Shown here piece by piece: positions 29,308 through 37,406 of a stretch of DNA of 37,451 bases. The stretch is taken from positions 1 to 37,451 of IMG/VR virus record IMGVR_UViG_3300043409_001538; one strand, given 5' to 3'. Every line of letters begins with the position of its first letter. Position 1 is the first letter of the stretch. The DNA comes from a virus. The translations under genes and the position numbers were made by a program. The notes beneath the pieces were generated by a model. It did not search any database, was not told the origin of the DNA, and saw only the letters and a list, made by a program, of their open reading frames with translations.

Positions 29308-29901
29308 TCACTTAACCCTTTCAAACGCCAGCCACGTGTCTTTTACGTGTTGAATTTTAGCCCCTGCCGCGCATAAGTCATTTAGCGTTTGCGTTACCTC
29401 GACGACAGGCAAGCAATTATCATCGTGAAAGATGATTATGCCCCCAGATTTGATGATCTGCTTGGCGAGCGCATAATCGTTTTCTACTCCGAGGCGGGAG
29501 TGATCTGCGTCGATGAAAATGGCGTCTGCCTTCGGGAGGTCTTCGGCGGTTAGCTCGAACGTGCCGCGAGCGCGGACGATTACGCTGAACCTTGGATCTC
29601 CGAGCGCCAACTCCCCCGCGATCTGCGGCACTTCGGAGCGCTGAACGCGCATAATGGTTCTGTAATCGTGGCCAACGTCTACCCCAACATAACTCTCGAT
29701 GCCCTCGATGTTTCGGAGCGCCGCGACCGCGTTGCGCCCCGTATTGACGCCAAACTCAATAATGGTTTTCGGCTTTACTGATTCAAACAAACAAAGGAGC
29801 GCCTCTAGCTCCCCCTCGTTGAAATACCTTTTGGGCAGCCCGCTCGTATCGTACTCACGCGGTTTAAGTGCAATGGATTTGCGTTGTCTAATCAGTTCCA
29901 T
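29308..29901 (-). CDS. SAM-dependent methyltransferase in the head gene cluster
   Basis: A 197-residue class I methyltransferase of the Methyltransf_24 type. The SAM loop is IIEFGVNTGRNAVAAL near residue 47, the strand-2 acid is in YVGVDVGHDYR and the strand-4 region reads ADAIFIDADHS, followed by SGGIIIFHDD, which resembles O-methyltransferases and cephalosporin-hydroxylase-like enzymes. It overlaps the upstream glycosyltransferase-like gene by 14 bases, so both are coexpressed. It likely modifies a sugar or surface product rather than DNA. Confidence 0.8.
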   Translation of the reverse strand: MELIRQRKSIALKPREYDTSGLPKRYFNEGELEALLCLFESVKPKTIIEFGVNTGRNAVAALRNIEGIESYVGVDVGHDYRTIMRVQRSEVPQIAGELALGDPRFSVIVRARGTFELTAEDLPKADAIFIDADHSRLGVENDYALAKQIIKSGGIIIFHDDNCLPVVEVTQTLNDLCAAGAKIQHVKDTWLAFERVK

Positions 29902-31387
29902 TTATAAAGCTCCGAAGGCGTGGGAGGTAAGCCTCAATGTTAATCGTTTTATTGCAAGAATGCGCTTTGGAAAAGCACTCGCATGGCTCGTTTGGCTCGA
30001 TAAAAAAATCTGTCTTTGCGCCGTGAGAATAAAAGCGGGCGGACTCGTGACCGCCAAAAACCGCAACGACTCGAGCGCCCACTGCTTGGGCAAGGATAAG
30101 CGCAAACCCCGCCGAGCAAAACACCGCTCCGCTCATACGCATCAGCGCGGTAATTATCTCCACGCCTAGCTCGCCAGCGTGATACTCTACATCCGCCTCG
30201 ATCTCCTCGCTCACAATCCATTCGACTTGTGGCTCTAGGTCAGCAATAGACACGACAAAAAAATTTTTTCTTATCGAGCGTAGCAACTCGCCGTAAGCCC
30301 TTGGGTCAGGATTCCGCGCCGCGCATCCCGCCCACTCTACCCGCTCGACGAGAGGTCGATAAATCAAAATTGGCTTAGTCGTGCGCCAACTAGCAATAAG
30401 TCGCGCAGCCTCCTCAAGCCATTCAAATTTAATTGTGAGGGAAAATTCCGTTTTAGGCAACCCCGCCTCCGCGCACATCGCGCCGAGAAATGATCCTGTT
30501 TTCCGAACCTGATCCTGAGAGTACCAAATCCGAACCTCTCGCGAAAAGGATTGTGGGCGAGATGGGCTGTATTGAGAAAATTCTCGTTTAGAGTTTTTGC
30601 GTTGGGTTCTGAGGTTGGTTTCGCTCGGGAGGAGGCGAAGACCTTGGGAGGCGAGATCATGGTAGACGGATGGCCAAGGAGTTTTAAGCCAAACCTCGAA
30701 ATTCGCCATAAACTGCCGGACAACGGAGCGCTGGTGGAGGTTATCGCCTAGCCCTTGCATCCCTAAAACGAGTAGTGTGGGCTTTGCGCGTGGGCGCTCG
30801 GATAGGCTCGCCGCCGCGACCTCGATGGGGGCGCGATCGAAACATGTGAGCGCGGTTTCGCGGCTAGAATTTATAACACGAACACCGTCGCGGGCAAGGT
30901 CTTTCGCGAGGGCGGGAAAACGGGCTTGCCATAAGTCAAATGGTTGACGGTTTGTTAACCCATTTTTATGCTGGCCAAACCAATGTGCTTCCTTTCCAAG
31001 CGGTTGCGAGCAATCGAACCCAAGCAATACGATCGTCTTCGCGCCCCATAGGTATGCGAGATTGACCGCTTGGTATCCGCTATTGCCCCCTTGATGGATC
31101 GCGCCGTAGCGCCCCAACCCAGGCTTGTTCTCGCTACTGATTCGATTTAATCCGTATTTTTTTGCCGCGCCTTCGTCTTGCGTCCAGCGCTCGCCTTTGA
31201 AATCGGCTTTGACTCGCTCGGAGTGGACTCGCCACCAGTCTCCGTCGCAAGCATAGACGACCTCAGCGAAGGGCGCTCGGCGGTAGCTGTCGTTGACAGC
31301 GATGGTGCGCCATCCTTGTCGCTCGACAACAGCGCAATCGGCTTCGGTAAGGCTTGGTCCACTGGCGATAATTGCGACAACTCGCCC
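29888..31387 (-). CDS. Two-domain glycosyltransferase-like protein with N-terminus in a start-less frame
   Basis: The first conventional start is a TTG at 31117, but the frame is open upstream to 31567 and clearly codes for protein there. It gives RWWGRVVAIIASGPSLTE, then TIAVNDSYRRAPFAEVVYAC, DGDWW, FKGERWTQD and NKPGLG before HQGGNSGYQAVNLAYLWGAK. That is a full N-terminal domain of the DUF115/sialyltransferase-like phage family, found up to about residue 200. The rest resembles a GT9-type glycosyltransferase: LLVLGMQGLGDNLHQ and later CSAGFALILAQAVGARVVAV. No ATG, GTG or TTG lies upstream in frame. The upstream part overlaps the next gene in another frame. A frameshift from that gene, a -1 slip or a missing base in a G5 run at 31385-31389 would explain it. 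Confidence 0.75.
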   Translation of the reverse strand, partial: GRVVAIIASGPSLTEADCAVVERQGWRTIAVNDSYRRAPFAEVVYACDGDWWRVHSERVKADFKGERWTQDEGAAKKYGLNRISSENKPGLGRYGAIHQGGNSGYQAVNLAYLWGAKTIVLLGFDCSQPLGKEAHWFGQHKNGLTNRQPFDLWQARFPALAKDLARDGVRVINSSRETALTCFDRAPIEVAAASLSERPRAKPTLLVLGMQGLGDNLHQRSVVRQFMANFEVWLKTPWPSVYHDLASQGLRLLPSETNLRTQRKNSKREFSQYSPSRPQSFSREVRIWYSQDQVRKTGSFLGAMCAEAGLPKTEFSLTIKFEWLEEAARLIASWRTTKPILIYRPLVERVEWAGCAARNPDPRAYGELLRSIRKNFFVVSIADLEPQVEWIVSEEIEADVEYHAGELGVEIITALMRMSGAVFCSAGFALILAQAVGARVVAVFGGHESARFYSHGAKTDFFIEPNEPCECFSKAHSCNKTINIEAYLPRLRSFINGTD

Positions 31388-31584
31388 CCACCACCGCCCA
31401 GCGCTTCGGTCGATTGGGTTTCTTTGGCGGTTGTCGGCTTGGGGTTTACGGGCGCGACCAAGCCGAGCATTTCCATTTCCTCCGCGAGCTGAATCGGGAG
31501 GCGGAGGCGTTGCTTGCGGGAAACCGCTCCGATGCGCGTATCCGAAAAGTGCGCAAGCGAAATTACATCAACAACTTCTGTCAT
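31147..31584 (-). CDS. Small head-region protein with overprinted C-terminal extension
   Basis: A 145-residue frame. The first 50 residues (MTEVVDVISLAHFSDTRIGA, then RLRLPIQLAEEMEMLGL) resemble short proteins found between capsid and connector genes of HK97-like phages. The rest is low-complexity, rich in Ser, Thr, Pro and Lys, and is read across the same DNA that codes in another frame for the glycosyltransferase N-terminus. I judge the first part real. The tail from about residue 66 (GGG at 31389-31387) is doubtful: it may be an overprinted extension or an artefact of a frameshift. The start overlaps the upstream stop as ATGA, with GGGAAGAAAGACC before it. Confidence 0.65.
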   Translation of the reverse strand: MTEVVDVISLAHFSDTRIGAVSRKQRLRLPIQLAEEMEMLGLVAPVNPKPTTAKETQSTEALGGGGGELSQLSPVDQALPKPIALLSSDKDGAPSLSTTATAERPSLRSSMLATETGGESTPSESKPISKASAGRKTKARQKNTD

Positions 31585-32198
31585 GGTCTTTCTTCCCATC
31601 GTGTTCTGAAGATTCCGGTAGCCGTAGCACCGTCAGTATTTTGCATTGAAATGTAAAATGTACTAGGTGCAAATCCTTGCGGGCTTGCATCGGTAATATG
31701 CTCACCACTTGCTTTGTTTGCGTTTGCGCCAGAATAAAGTTTATACAAGTCAACAACTGTGCCGCCAGCATGTGCGCCGCCTGTTTGCATGGTAACCTGC
31801 GGGGTATAGCCTGACGCGGTTGTCATAGAGTTTGCAGCAATAATTGGCAAGTTTGTTGCCCAAGCGCCTGATGCTGTGCCGCCTACTCGCAGCTCTACGC
31901 GCAGCTCTGCCAATTCAAGCTCAAATTGCAGCATTTGAACGATCGTATTGATTGGGGAAATTACGCGAATAACCCTAGTTGTTTCTGTCGGTATGCTGTA
32001 CTCGTAAAATGTACGAAACTCGCGTCCTGCAAAGAATCCCGTTTGCCCTACGTCCACACGGATGCGAGAGTATTCTCCATCGTCGTCGGTCATTAATTTG
32101 GCTGGTGGATACGCCTCCACCCGCTCGGCATGCCGTCCGCCGCCGATGTCGGTGAATTGGCGAAATGCATTTTGCGGAGCTTCAAAAACAATATCCAT
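31581..32198 (-). CDS. Head decoration-type virion protein
   Basis: A 205-residue protein of a family I recognise from HK97-like phages, immediately downstream of the major capsid protein. Conserved-looking blocks are ERVEAYPPAKLMTDDDGEYS, RIRVDVGQTGFFAGREFRTF, VIRVISPINTIVQMLQFELE and LRVELRVGGTASGAW, ending in a TRWEERP motif. It is all-beta in appearance and follows the capsid gene after a terminator-like hairpin. A decoration or capsid-associated role is likely; its exact function is not established. Confidence 0.8.
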   Translation of the reverse strand: MDIVFEAPQNAFRQFTDIGGGRHAERVEAYPPAKLMTDDDGEYSRIRVDVGQTGFFAGREFRTFYEYSIPTETTRVIRVISPINTIVQMLQFELELAELRVELRVGGTASGAWATNLPIIAANSMTTASGYTPQVTMQTGGAHAGGTVVDLYKLYSGANANKASGEHITDASPQGFAPSTFYISMQNTDGATATGIFRTRWEERP

Positions 32199-32210
32199 TT
32201 CTATCGCCTC

Positions 32211-32240
32211 AAAAACGGGAGAGGCGAACCCCTCCCGTTT
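32211..32240 (-). terminator. Terminator-like hairpin after the major capsid gene
   Basis: Read leftward, AAACGGGAG (complement of 32232-32240) pairs perfectly with CTCCCGTTT (complement of 32213-32221) across a 10-base loop, and the T-run reaches five residues. It begins 9 bases after the capsid stop. It could raise capsid transcript levels over downstream genes by partial termination. Confidence 0.7.
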
Positions 32241-32248
32241 AACTTCGG

Positions 32249-33445
32249 TTACAGCGAGCCAGCGATAAAGCTTGCTGGGCGGAACACTGTCAGAGCAAGG
32301 CGCTCTTCAGCCAACAACGTGGCCATGTTCTTTTTGAAGTTGTCGCCGTCTTCGTAGCTGATCTGGACAGCCGCGTCCATACGATCCCAGATAGACGCGC
32401 CCATTATGAACGCGCCCGACAGGAACGTGCCCTGTGCGATCGAGTTCGTAACGACAACGCGGCGACCCCACAAGCGTGGGCCAAGGGCGTTGATTGGCCC
32501 CATGTCGTCAGCGAAGATGTACTCGCCAGTCGTGGTCTTCAGCAACTCGATGGCTTCCCAATCCTCTGGGTTTAACACAAACGCGTCAATCGGGTACTCG
32601 GCCAAAGCGGCTTGAGTAATCGACTTGCGCAGTGTGTCGAGAGCGGTGTCGCCTGTAGCGGTGCGGTTGTACGCAACGTGGTTGCCAGCCTTCAAGATGC
32701 CGCCGATATTGCCGGAAGCACCTGTGCCGTTTAACAACTGATCTTCCTCTTCGAGCTTCAAGCCGTAAGTCAAACGGCCATTCACATAGCTTTGCAGCTG
32801 AGGAGCGTCGTCCAGCACCTGACGCGAGACGGGAATAAAGTGAGCCAACGTCACAACTGGGGCATTCTCCAGCGTGAAGGTGATTCCTGATTCCGGCTTG
32901 GTGACGTTTTCGCGAGCCGGAGAGGCATACTGTGGCCCAGCGTTGTTTGTGAAGACGTTTTCGCGAGTAAACTGGATCAGGTTGCTGGTTGTGCGACCGA
33001 TAGGCAACATATCACGAATCGTCAAGACGCGGTTTGGATTCGCTACAATCCCTGGGACACGCATATCGCTAACGAGAGGCTGGTTTTGGCCAGCGGCATT
33101 AACAATAGCTGTTTTCAGTTCAATACGAGCGAATTTTGAGCGCCCAGCGACCATGGCTTGAAAAGCGTCTGATTTAATCAGCAAATCGCCTGCACTCTCG
33201 GCTTGTTTCTCGCGACCCTCTTCAGCGCCAGCCGCGAGTTTACGCTCCAACTCAATGCATTTTTCGCTCAAATCGGCGGCGGTGGTGCTTAGCTTTTCGA
33301 TCGCTGACCTGGTCTCGACTGACAACGCGGCATTGGCTTGGATCTCGCCATTCGCCTTCTCCATAAAGCTCTTCATCTCCCGAGTCGATTCGAGGAGTTT
33401 GCCTTGCGTTTCCGCCAAGCTTTTGATTTCTTGAATTTGGTCCAT
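32249..33445 (-). CDS. Major capsid protein, HK97 fold
   Basis: A 398-residue capsid protein. Residues 1 to about 100 are a helical scaffold-like delta domain (LAETQGKLLESTREMKSFM), removed in this family by the prohead protease; mature capsid begins around residue 105. The HK97-fold part shows LTIRDMLPIGRTTSNLIQ, then ENAPVVTLAHFIPVSRQVLDD, the RLTYGLKLEEEDQLLNGTG block and the P-domain FVLNPEDWEAIELLK. The ending ERLALTVFRPASFI is also characteristic. Adjacent to the prohead protease. Ribosome-binding site AAGGAAATACA. Confidence 0.95.
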   Translation of the reverse strand: MDQIQEIKSLAETQGKLLESTREMKSFMEKANGEIQANAALSVETRSAIEKLSTTAADLSEKCIELERKLAAGAEEGREKQAESAGDLLIKSDAFQAMVAGRSKFARIELKTAIVNAAGQNQPLVSDMRVPGIVANPNRVLTIRDMLPIGRTTSNLIQFTRENVFTNNAGPQYASPARENVTKPESGITFTLENAPVVTLAHFIPVSRQVLDDAPQLQSYVNGRLTYGLKLEEEDQLLNGTGASGNIGGILKAGNHVAYNRTATGDTALDTLRKSITQAALAEYPIDAFVLNPEDWEAIELLKTTTGEYIFADDMGPINALGPRLWGRRVVVTNSIAQGTFLSGAFIMGASIWDRMDAAVQISYEDGDNFKKNMATLLAEERLALTVFRPASFIAGSL

Positions 33446-33454
33446 TGTATTTCC

Positions 33455-34159
33455 TTAAAGGTTACGGGCTGATTTTAAATTCGCAGCGATTAGGCGCTGC
33501 AATTCCTCCGGCACTTCTAGCGTCTCGGAGTCGCTCCGATCCATAATGCGCTTTAGGCGGCTTGCCGAAGCCGTTGCCAAGCGTTTTGAGAAACCTCCTG
33601 CCTCTCGCAAGAAATCCTCGAAATCTTTTAATGTGGTAATTTCCTCGAGCGCTGATTTTACGCTGGCGAGATCAACGCGGGCGGAATCATCTGCTGGAAA
33701 AGTAACCACCGAAACTTCTGCCAACTCAGAGATATTTTTAATCAGGCGAACATACCCATCAGGCTTTTCAATGTACTCCACATCGTCAGGCGACAAACGA
33801 TACCCAATGCTTAACCCATCAATCGTCTCGTGCTGGAGGGCTGCCTTAACCATTTCAGACTCTGGGTTGTTAGGGGTCAATTCCCCATCAATAAGCAACC
33901 CAACGTCGTCCTCGGCGAGCTTTACCCACTTCCCAATTGGCAGCTCCCAAGAGCGATGATTGAGAAACATTTTTGGCATTCTTGCTTCGCCGCGCCCAAT
34001 CGCCTCAATCACATTTTTATACGCCCCAGCAACAATCATGTCGCCATACGAATCCACGCCACCAAAGGTCGAGGCGTATCCAGTAAATATGCCGGAGCTT
34101 TCGCCCGAGGCAAATTTAATTCCGCAACTATTGAGCTGTAGGTGCTTGCGTTTGATCAT
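33455..34159 (-). CDS. Prohead maturation protease, HK97 family
   Basis: A 234-residue serine protease of the HK97 gp4 family. Key parts are GYASTFGGVDSYGDMIVAGA near residue 22, then PKMFLNHRSWELPIGKW (catalytic His in the NH motif) and TIDGLSIGYR (catalytic Ser region). The acidic residue of the triad is probably in ELAEVSVVTFPADDS. The C-terminal helical part is likely removed during maturation. I take the ATG at 34159, since GAGGGAATGGAA places GAGGG at 7 bases; ATGs at 34165 and 34177 are alternatives. The start lies within the portal gene, overlapping it by 32 bases. It cleaves the capsid delta domain. Confidence 0.9.
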   Translation of the reverse strand: MIKRKHLQLNSCGIKFASGESSGIFTGYASTFGGVDSYGDMIVAGAYKNVIEAIGRGEARMPKMFLNHRSWELPIGKWVKLAEDDVGLLIDGELTPNNPESEMVKAALQHETIDGLSIGYRLSPDDVEYIEKPDGYVRLIKNISELAEVSVVTFPADDSARVDLASVKSALEEITTLKDFEDFLREAGGFSKRLATASASRLKRIMDRSDSETLEVPEELQRLIAANLKSARNL

Positions 34160-35390
34160 TTCCATTCCCTCTGGCATTTAATTGCGCCCCAAGTTTATCT
34201 AATGGCGCAAGATTGGTCTGCGCCGTTAATGTGTCCGCGCCATCCATCCGTGGAAGGCTCTCGAGTTGACGCCATTCGTTGCGCGTCATTAATCCATTTT
34301 GCACAGCCTTTGATCCCGCGTCGAGGCGCGTTGTAAGAGAGCCGCGAAGCAATGCGTCCAGCGAAAACTCCGCCGCGTATTTCTCGCGTTGGCGTGGCGT
34401 AAAAATGCGGCGCTCGATCGCTTGATCCAACGATTCGATAAGCGGGCGAAGGCGAAACTTGTAAAACCCCTCGATCAGTTGCTCGATGCCTGTGCCCCAC
34501 GCGGTGGTGTTTGACATGTCATTAATCAACGCGCTCGGAATCCCAAACCAACGCGCAATATCCTCGACCGAAAACCGCCGCGTATCAAGCAACTGGAGAT
34601 CGGCGGGAGTCATATTCAGCGGCTCGAATTTCGCGCCAGCCTCGAGCACTAGCAGATCATCATCGCTACCCTCGACTAATCCCCTAAAGCTCTCGCGAAT
34701 CTGCGTGCGCTGCTCTTCTTTTAGAGTTTTGTCGATCATAAACACACCTGGGCGTTTCCCAGATTTTTGAAATGTATTCTCTGTATGGTTTTGCGCGGAG
34801 ATTGCGACACCAACGCTAGAGCGCATGTAATCGAGCCGCGACATCCCTACGATTCCGTTGCCTTTATCGCGCCAATGGAAAATACTTTTTTCATCATATA
34901 CAACGATTTGCCCTTCATAGCTGTATTTGTATATGACCGAGCGATCTACAAGAACATCCACCTCAATCTGATCAGAGGAGAGTGGCCACATCTCAATTAC
35001 TTCGCCCGCGCTATTTTTAATCAGACGAGCGTAAGCGTTGCCGCGAAGGAGGAAATTCATGCACATAAACTGCCAAAATTCCATCGGCGTATGACGACGA
35101 TTTGGCGAGTTATGAAGCAAATTCCATAGCGGCGTATCTCGCGCAAGAACCTTGTTTCCATTAGCGTCGTTGGCACGCTCATACACGAAAAGCGGGAGCG
35201 AGGCGATATTGTCTGTGATAAGCTCTACTGCGCCCCAAACCGAGGAGATTTGCAGCGCTCCGTCGATCCCGTAATTTTTATTTGAGTCGAAGACTCGAGT
35301 AAACGGCTCGCCGTATTGGATGCCAGCTTGTTGGCCAGTTGACCCAACATTTCCGAACCATCGACGCAACGATTGAAAGAGTGTTGCCAT
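34128..35390 (-). CDS. Portal protein, HK97 family
   Basis: A 420-residue portal protein. It begins MATLFQSLRRWFGN and has the family's ALQISSVWGAVELITDNIAS, LLHNSPNRRHTPMEFWQFM and FHWRDKGNGIVGMSRLDYMR blocks. The ARWFGIPSALINDMSNTTAWG segment is a well-kept landmark of the central clip/stem region. The dodecameric ring is the DNA entry channel and the terminase docking site. It begins 4 bases after the large terminase stop without a strong ribosome-binding site, suggesting reinitiation. Its 3' end overlaps the protease gene. Confidence 0.95.
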   Translation of the reverse strand: MATLFQSLRRWFGNVGSTGQQAGIQYGEPFTRVFDSNKNYGIDGALQISSVWGAVELITDNIASLPLFVYERANDANGNKVLARDTPLWNLLHNSPNRRHTPMEFWQFMCMNFLLRGNAYARLIKNSAGEVIEMWPLSSDQIEVDVLVDRSVIYKYSYEGQIVVYDEKSIFHWRDKGNGIVGMSRLDYMRSSVGVAISAQNHTENTFQKSGKRPGVFMIDKTLKEEQRTQIRESFRGLVEGSDDDLLVLEAGAKFEPLNMTPADLQLLDTRRFSVEDIARWFGIPSALINDMSNTTAWGTGIEQLIEGFYKFRLRPLIESLDQAIERRIFTPRQREKYAAEFSLDALLRGSLTTRLDAGSKAVQNGLMTRNEWRQLESLPRMDGADTLTAQTNLAPLDKLGAQLNARGNGNDQTQAPTAQ

Positions 35391-35394
35391 AGAG

Positions 35395-36945
35395 TTAACG
35401 CGCCATTGAAATCGGTTTGTTTAAAAAGCCATCCAAATCACCTTCGTCTTCGGGAGATTTCCCTGAAGCCGCGCCAATTGCCATTGCTAAAGCGACAGCC
35501 CCATCGATGCGTCCGGTAGACTTTGCTTTGTTGAGTTTACGATTTCCCGCCGCATCGCGCTCGACGCGAGCATTTGCCATGCACATCGTCAAGACGGGGT
35601 TAGCTCCGTGCGCCATTTGCTCATTCAGCAGAATAGTCTCGAGGGAATCTACTGCCGGAGCCATGTCTTTGAACCCCTGACCAAATGGAATTAGTGGTAA
35701 TTCTGCCCCAATTTTGGTCAATTCTTTCTGAAGCAAATCAAATCGCCAGCGATCAAATGCGACCGCGACGACGTTGCAATCAGCTAAAGTGTCGGCAATT
35801 TCCTGCGCCACAGGCTCGTAATCGACCGAGGCGCCAAGAATCGTCCTGATAAACCCCTCGCTTTCCCACACGTCATAGGGCGCTCGATCCCTTTTTGCCC
35901 GCTCCTTTAGCCCTTTCTCTGGCGTCCAGAAGTACATCGCCACGTGCCAAACGGAATCCCTCTGCGCAATCATCGCCATCGCCGTCAAATCCGTCTTCGA
36001 CGACAAATCTATCCCAACAAAAACCTCCTCCTCATAAAACACGCTCATGTCCGGCTCGGCGCTGTTCGCGATCCAAACGCCGCGAGAAATAAACGGAGCA
36101 ACCATCTCCACCCGCTGGTTTAGCACGAGATTCCGAAACGTGGGCTCAAAGCTCGGCATCCGCAAGGCGCGATCCGCTTGTTCCTCCACATCCCGAAGGC
36201 TGCGAAACTTCCCCAGCGCAGGGTTAGCTGCCTTCCACGCCGCGCGATCGTCTAGGGCGCAGGATTTATCCGCCTCGTAAACGTGGCAAACAATCCTCGG
36301 ATCGCACGAGGTCTTTGCGTCGTCAAGCCAAATCGAGAACAAATCGTTGTCGTGGGGTGCTTGGGTAGAGATTGCGAGGAGGAGAGCATTGTCGTATGCG
36401 CCTTGAGAGGTGGTGATGGCGTCCACGAAATCGCTCGTTGGGCCACGCACCTGCCCCACTTCGTCGAGAATCGCCAGCACTGGCGACTTCCCATGCGCCG
36501 TTTTCCCCTCGGCGGAGATGGCTTGGTATTCGACGTTGCGCACGAGACCGTGAATTTTTTTGGAGCTGGGGATAACCCTCGACACCCGCCGCAGCGCGGC
36601 GGAGAGCGCGATCATTTTGCTCGCGTAGTTGTAGACCTCGGCGGCTTGCTCCTTCGACATCGCTCCGGAGATAATGCGGCTATTGGCGAGCGCCTCTGGG
36701 CCAACAATATGCGCGAGGAGGATACAGGCGATTGTTGCTGTCTTGGCGTTTTTGCGTGCTATTGACAGATAGCCGCGCCGCGAACCTGCGGGATTATCAT
36801 ACAACTCAAGAATAAATTTTGTTTGAAATGGCTCTAAAACAATGTACTTCCCAATGAGATCGCCCTCGGGCACGATACAATGTCGCTCGATAAACCCGAT
36901 TACACGCTCACCTCGAGTAAGTTTCCGAGCTTTTTTTGCGATCAT
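35395..36945 (-). CDS. terL: Terminase large subunit
   Basis: A 516-residue packaging motor and nuclease. The ATPase domain has a Walker A variant LSIARKNAKTATIA near residue 60, the Walker B strand VLAILDEVG near residue 156 with catalytic Glu, and the coupling motif LLAISTQAPHDND. The RNase-H-like nuclease domain begins with VGIDLSSKTDLTAM and has VVAVAFDRWRF and the closing GRIDGAVALAMAIGAA, supplying the acidic metal ligands. It resembles the phage terminase family with ARKNGKS-type Walker A. ATGA overlap with the small subunit gene. Confidence 0.95.
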   Translation of the reverse strand: MIAKKARKLTRGERVIGFIERHCIVPEGDLIGKYIVLEPFQTKFILELYDNPAGSRRGYLSIARKNAKTATIACILLAHIVGPEALANSRIISGAMSKEQAAEVYNYASKMIALSAALRRVSRVIPSSKKIHGLVRNVEYQAISAEGKTAHGKSPVLAILDEVGQVRGPTSDFVDAITTSQGAYDNALLLAISTQAPHDNDLFSIWLDDAKTSCDPRIVCHVYEADKSCALDDRAAWKAANPALGKFRSLRDVEEQADRALRMPSFEPTFRNLVLNQRVEMVAPFISRGVWIANSAEPDMSVFYEEEVFVGIDLSSKTDLTAMAMIAQRDSVWHVAMYFWTPEKGLKERAKRDRAPYDVWESEGFIRTILGASVDYEPVAQEIADTLADCNVVAVAFDRWRFDLLQKELTKIGAELPLIPFGQGFKDMAPAVDSLETILLNEQMAHGANPVLTMCMANARVERDAAGNRKLNKAKSTGRIDGAVALAMAIGAASGKSPEDEGDLDGFLNKPISMAR

Positions 36946-37406
36946 GAGGCGAGAAAATCCTCATTCTCGATCTGTTCTAGCGCCCTCTCCGCGTCCTGTT
37001 GTACGCGCCGCGCCTTGACCAAATCCTCTTTTCGCTCTCCTGTCGAGGATCCAGTGATCCGGAGAGAGCGCATAATGGCTAATTGTCGGCGAGAGAGTTG
37101 CTCAAGCACCGAGTGTCGCGGGTTCATGACCTGTGTGCCGCGAGCGTTTTCGATAACCGAGCCTTCATCCTCCAACGCCTCGCTCTCTAGCTCGATCTCC
37201 TGCTGGCAGCGGGCGAGTTGCGCCGCTGCGATAAGGTCTGCGTCTGTCCATTCATCGCGCGTACGAGCGCGCATGATCGCCTCCCAGAAAGGCATCGCGG
37301 AGGGCTTGAGCTTTACGCACGCGGGAACAGAAGGGAGCGGGCTTGCCGCCGCGACCATCGCCTTAATGGCGGAGGAGGCGCTGTTGCTTGGGGCTTTTTT
37401 GGCCAT
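36942..37406 (-). CDS. terS: Terminase small subunit
   Basis: A 154-residue protein upstream of the large terminase. Its central portion, with AMPFWEAIMRARTRDEWTDA, then DLIAAAQLARCQQEIELESE and HSVLEQLSRRQLAIMRSLR, matches the helical pattern of phage small terminases of the P27-like type. The basic N-terminal segment MAKKAPSN precedes it. It binds the packaging site and recruits the large subunit. The ATG follows GGGATAGGATTGAACC. The upstream spacer runs off the window end, where, if the genome is circular, the HNH gene follows. Confidence 0.8.
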   Translation of the reverse strand: MAKKAPSNSASSAIKAMVAAASPLPSVPACVKLKPSAMPFWEAIMRARTRDEWTDADLIAAAQLARCQQEIELESEALEDEGSVIENARGTQVMNPRHSVLEQLSRRQLAIMRSLRITGSSTGERKEDLVKARRVQQDAERALEQIENEDFLAS

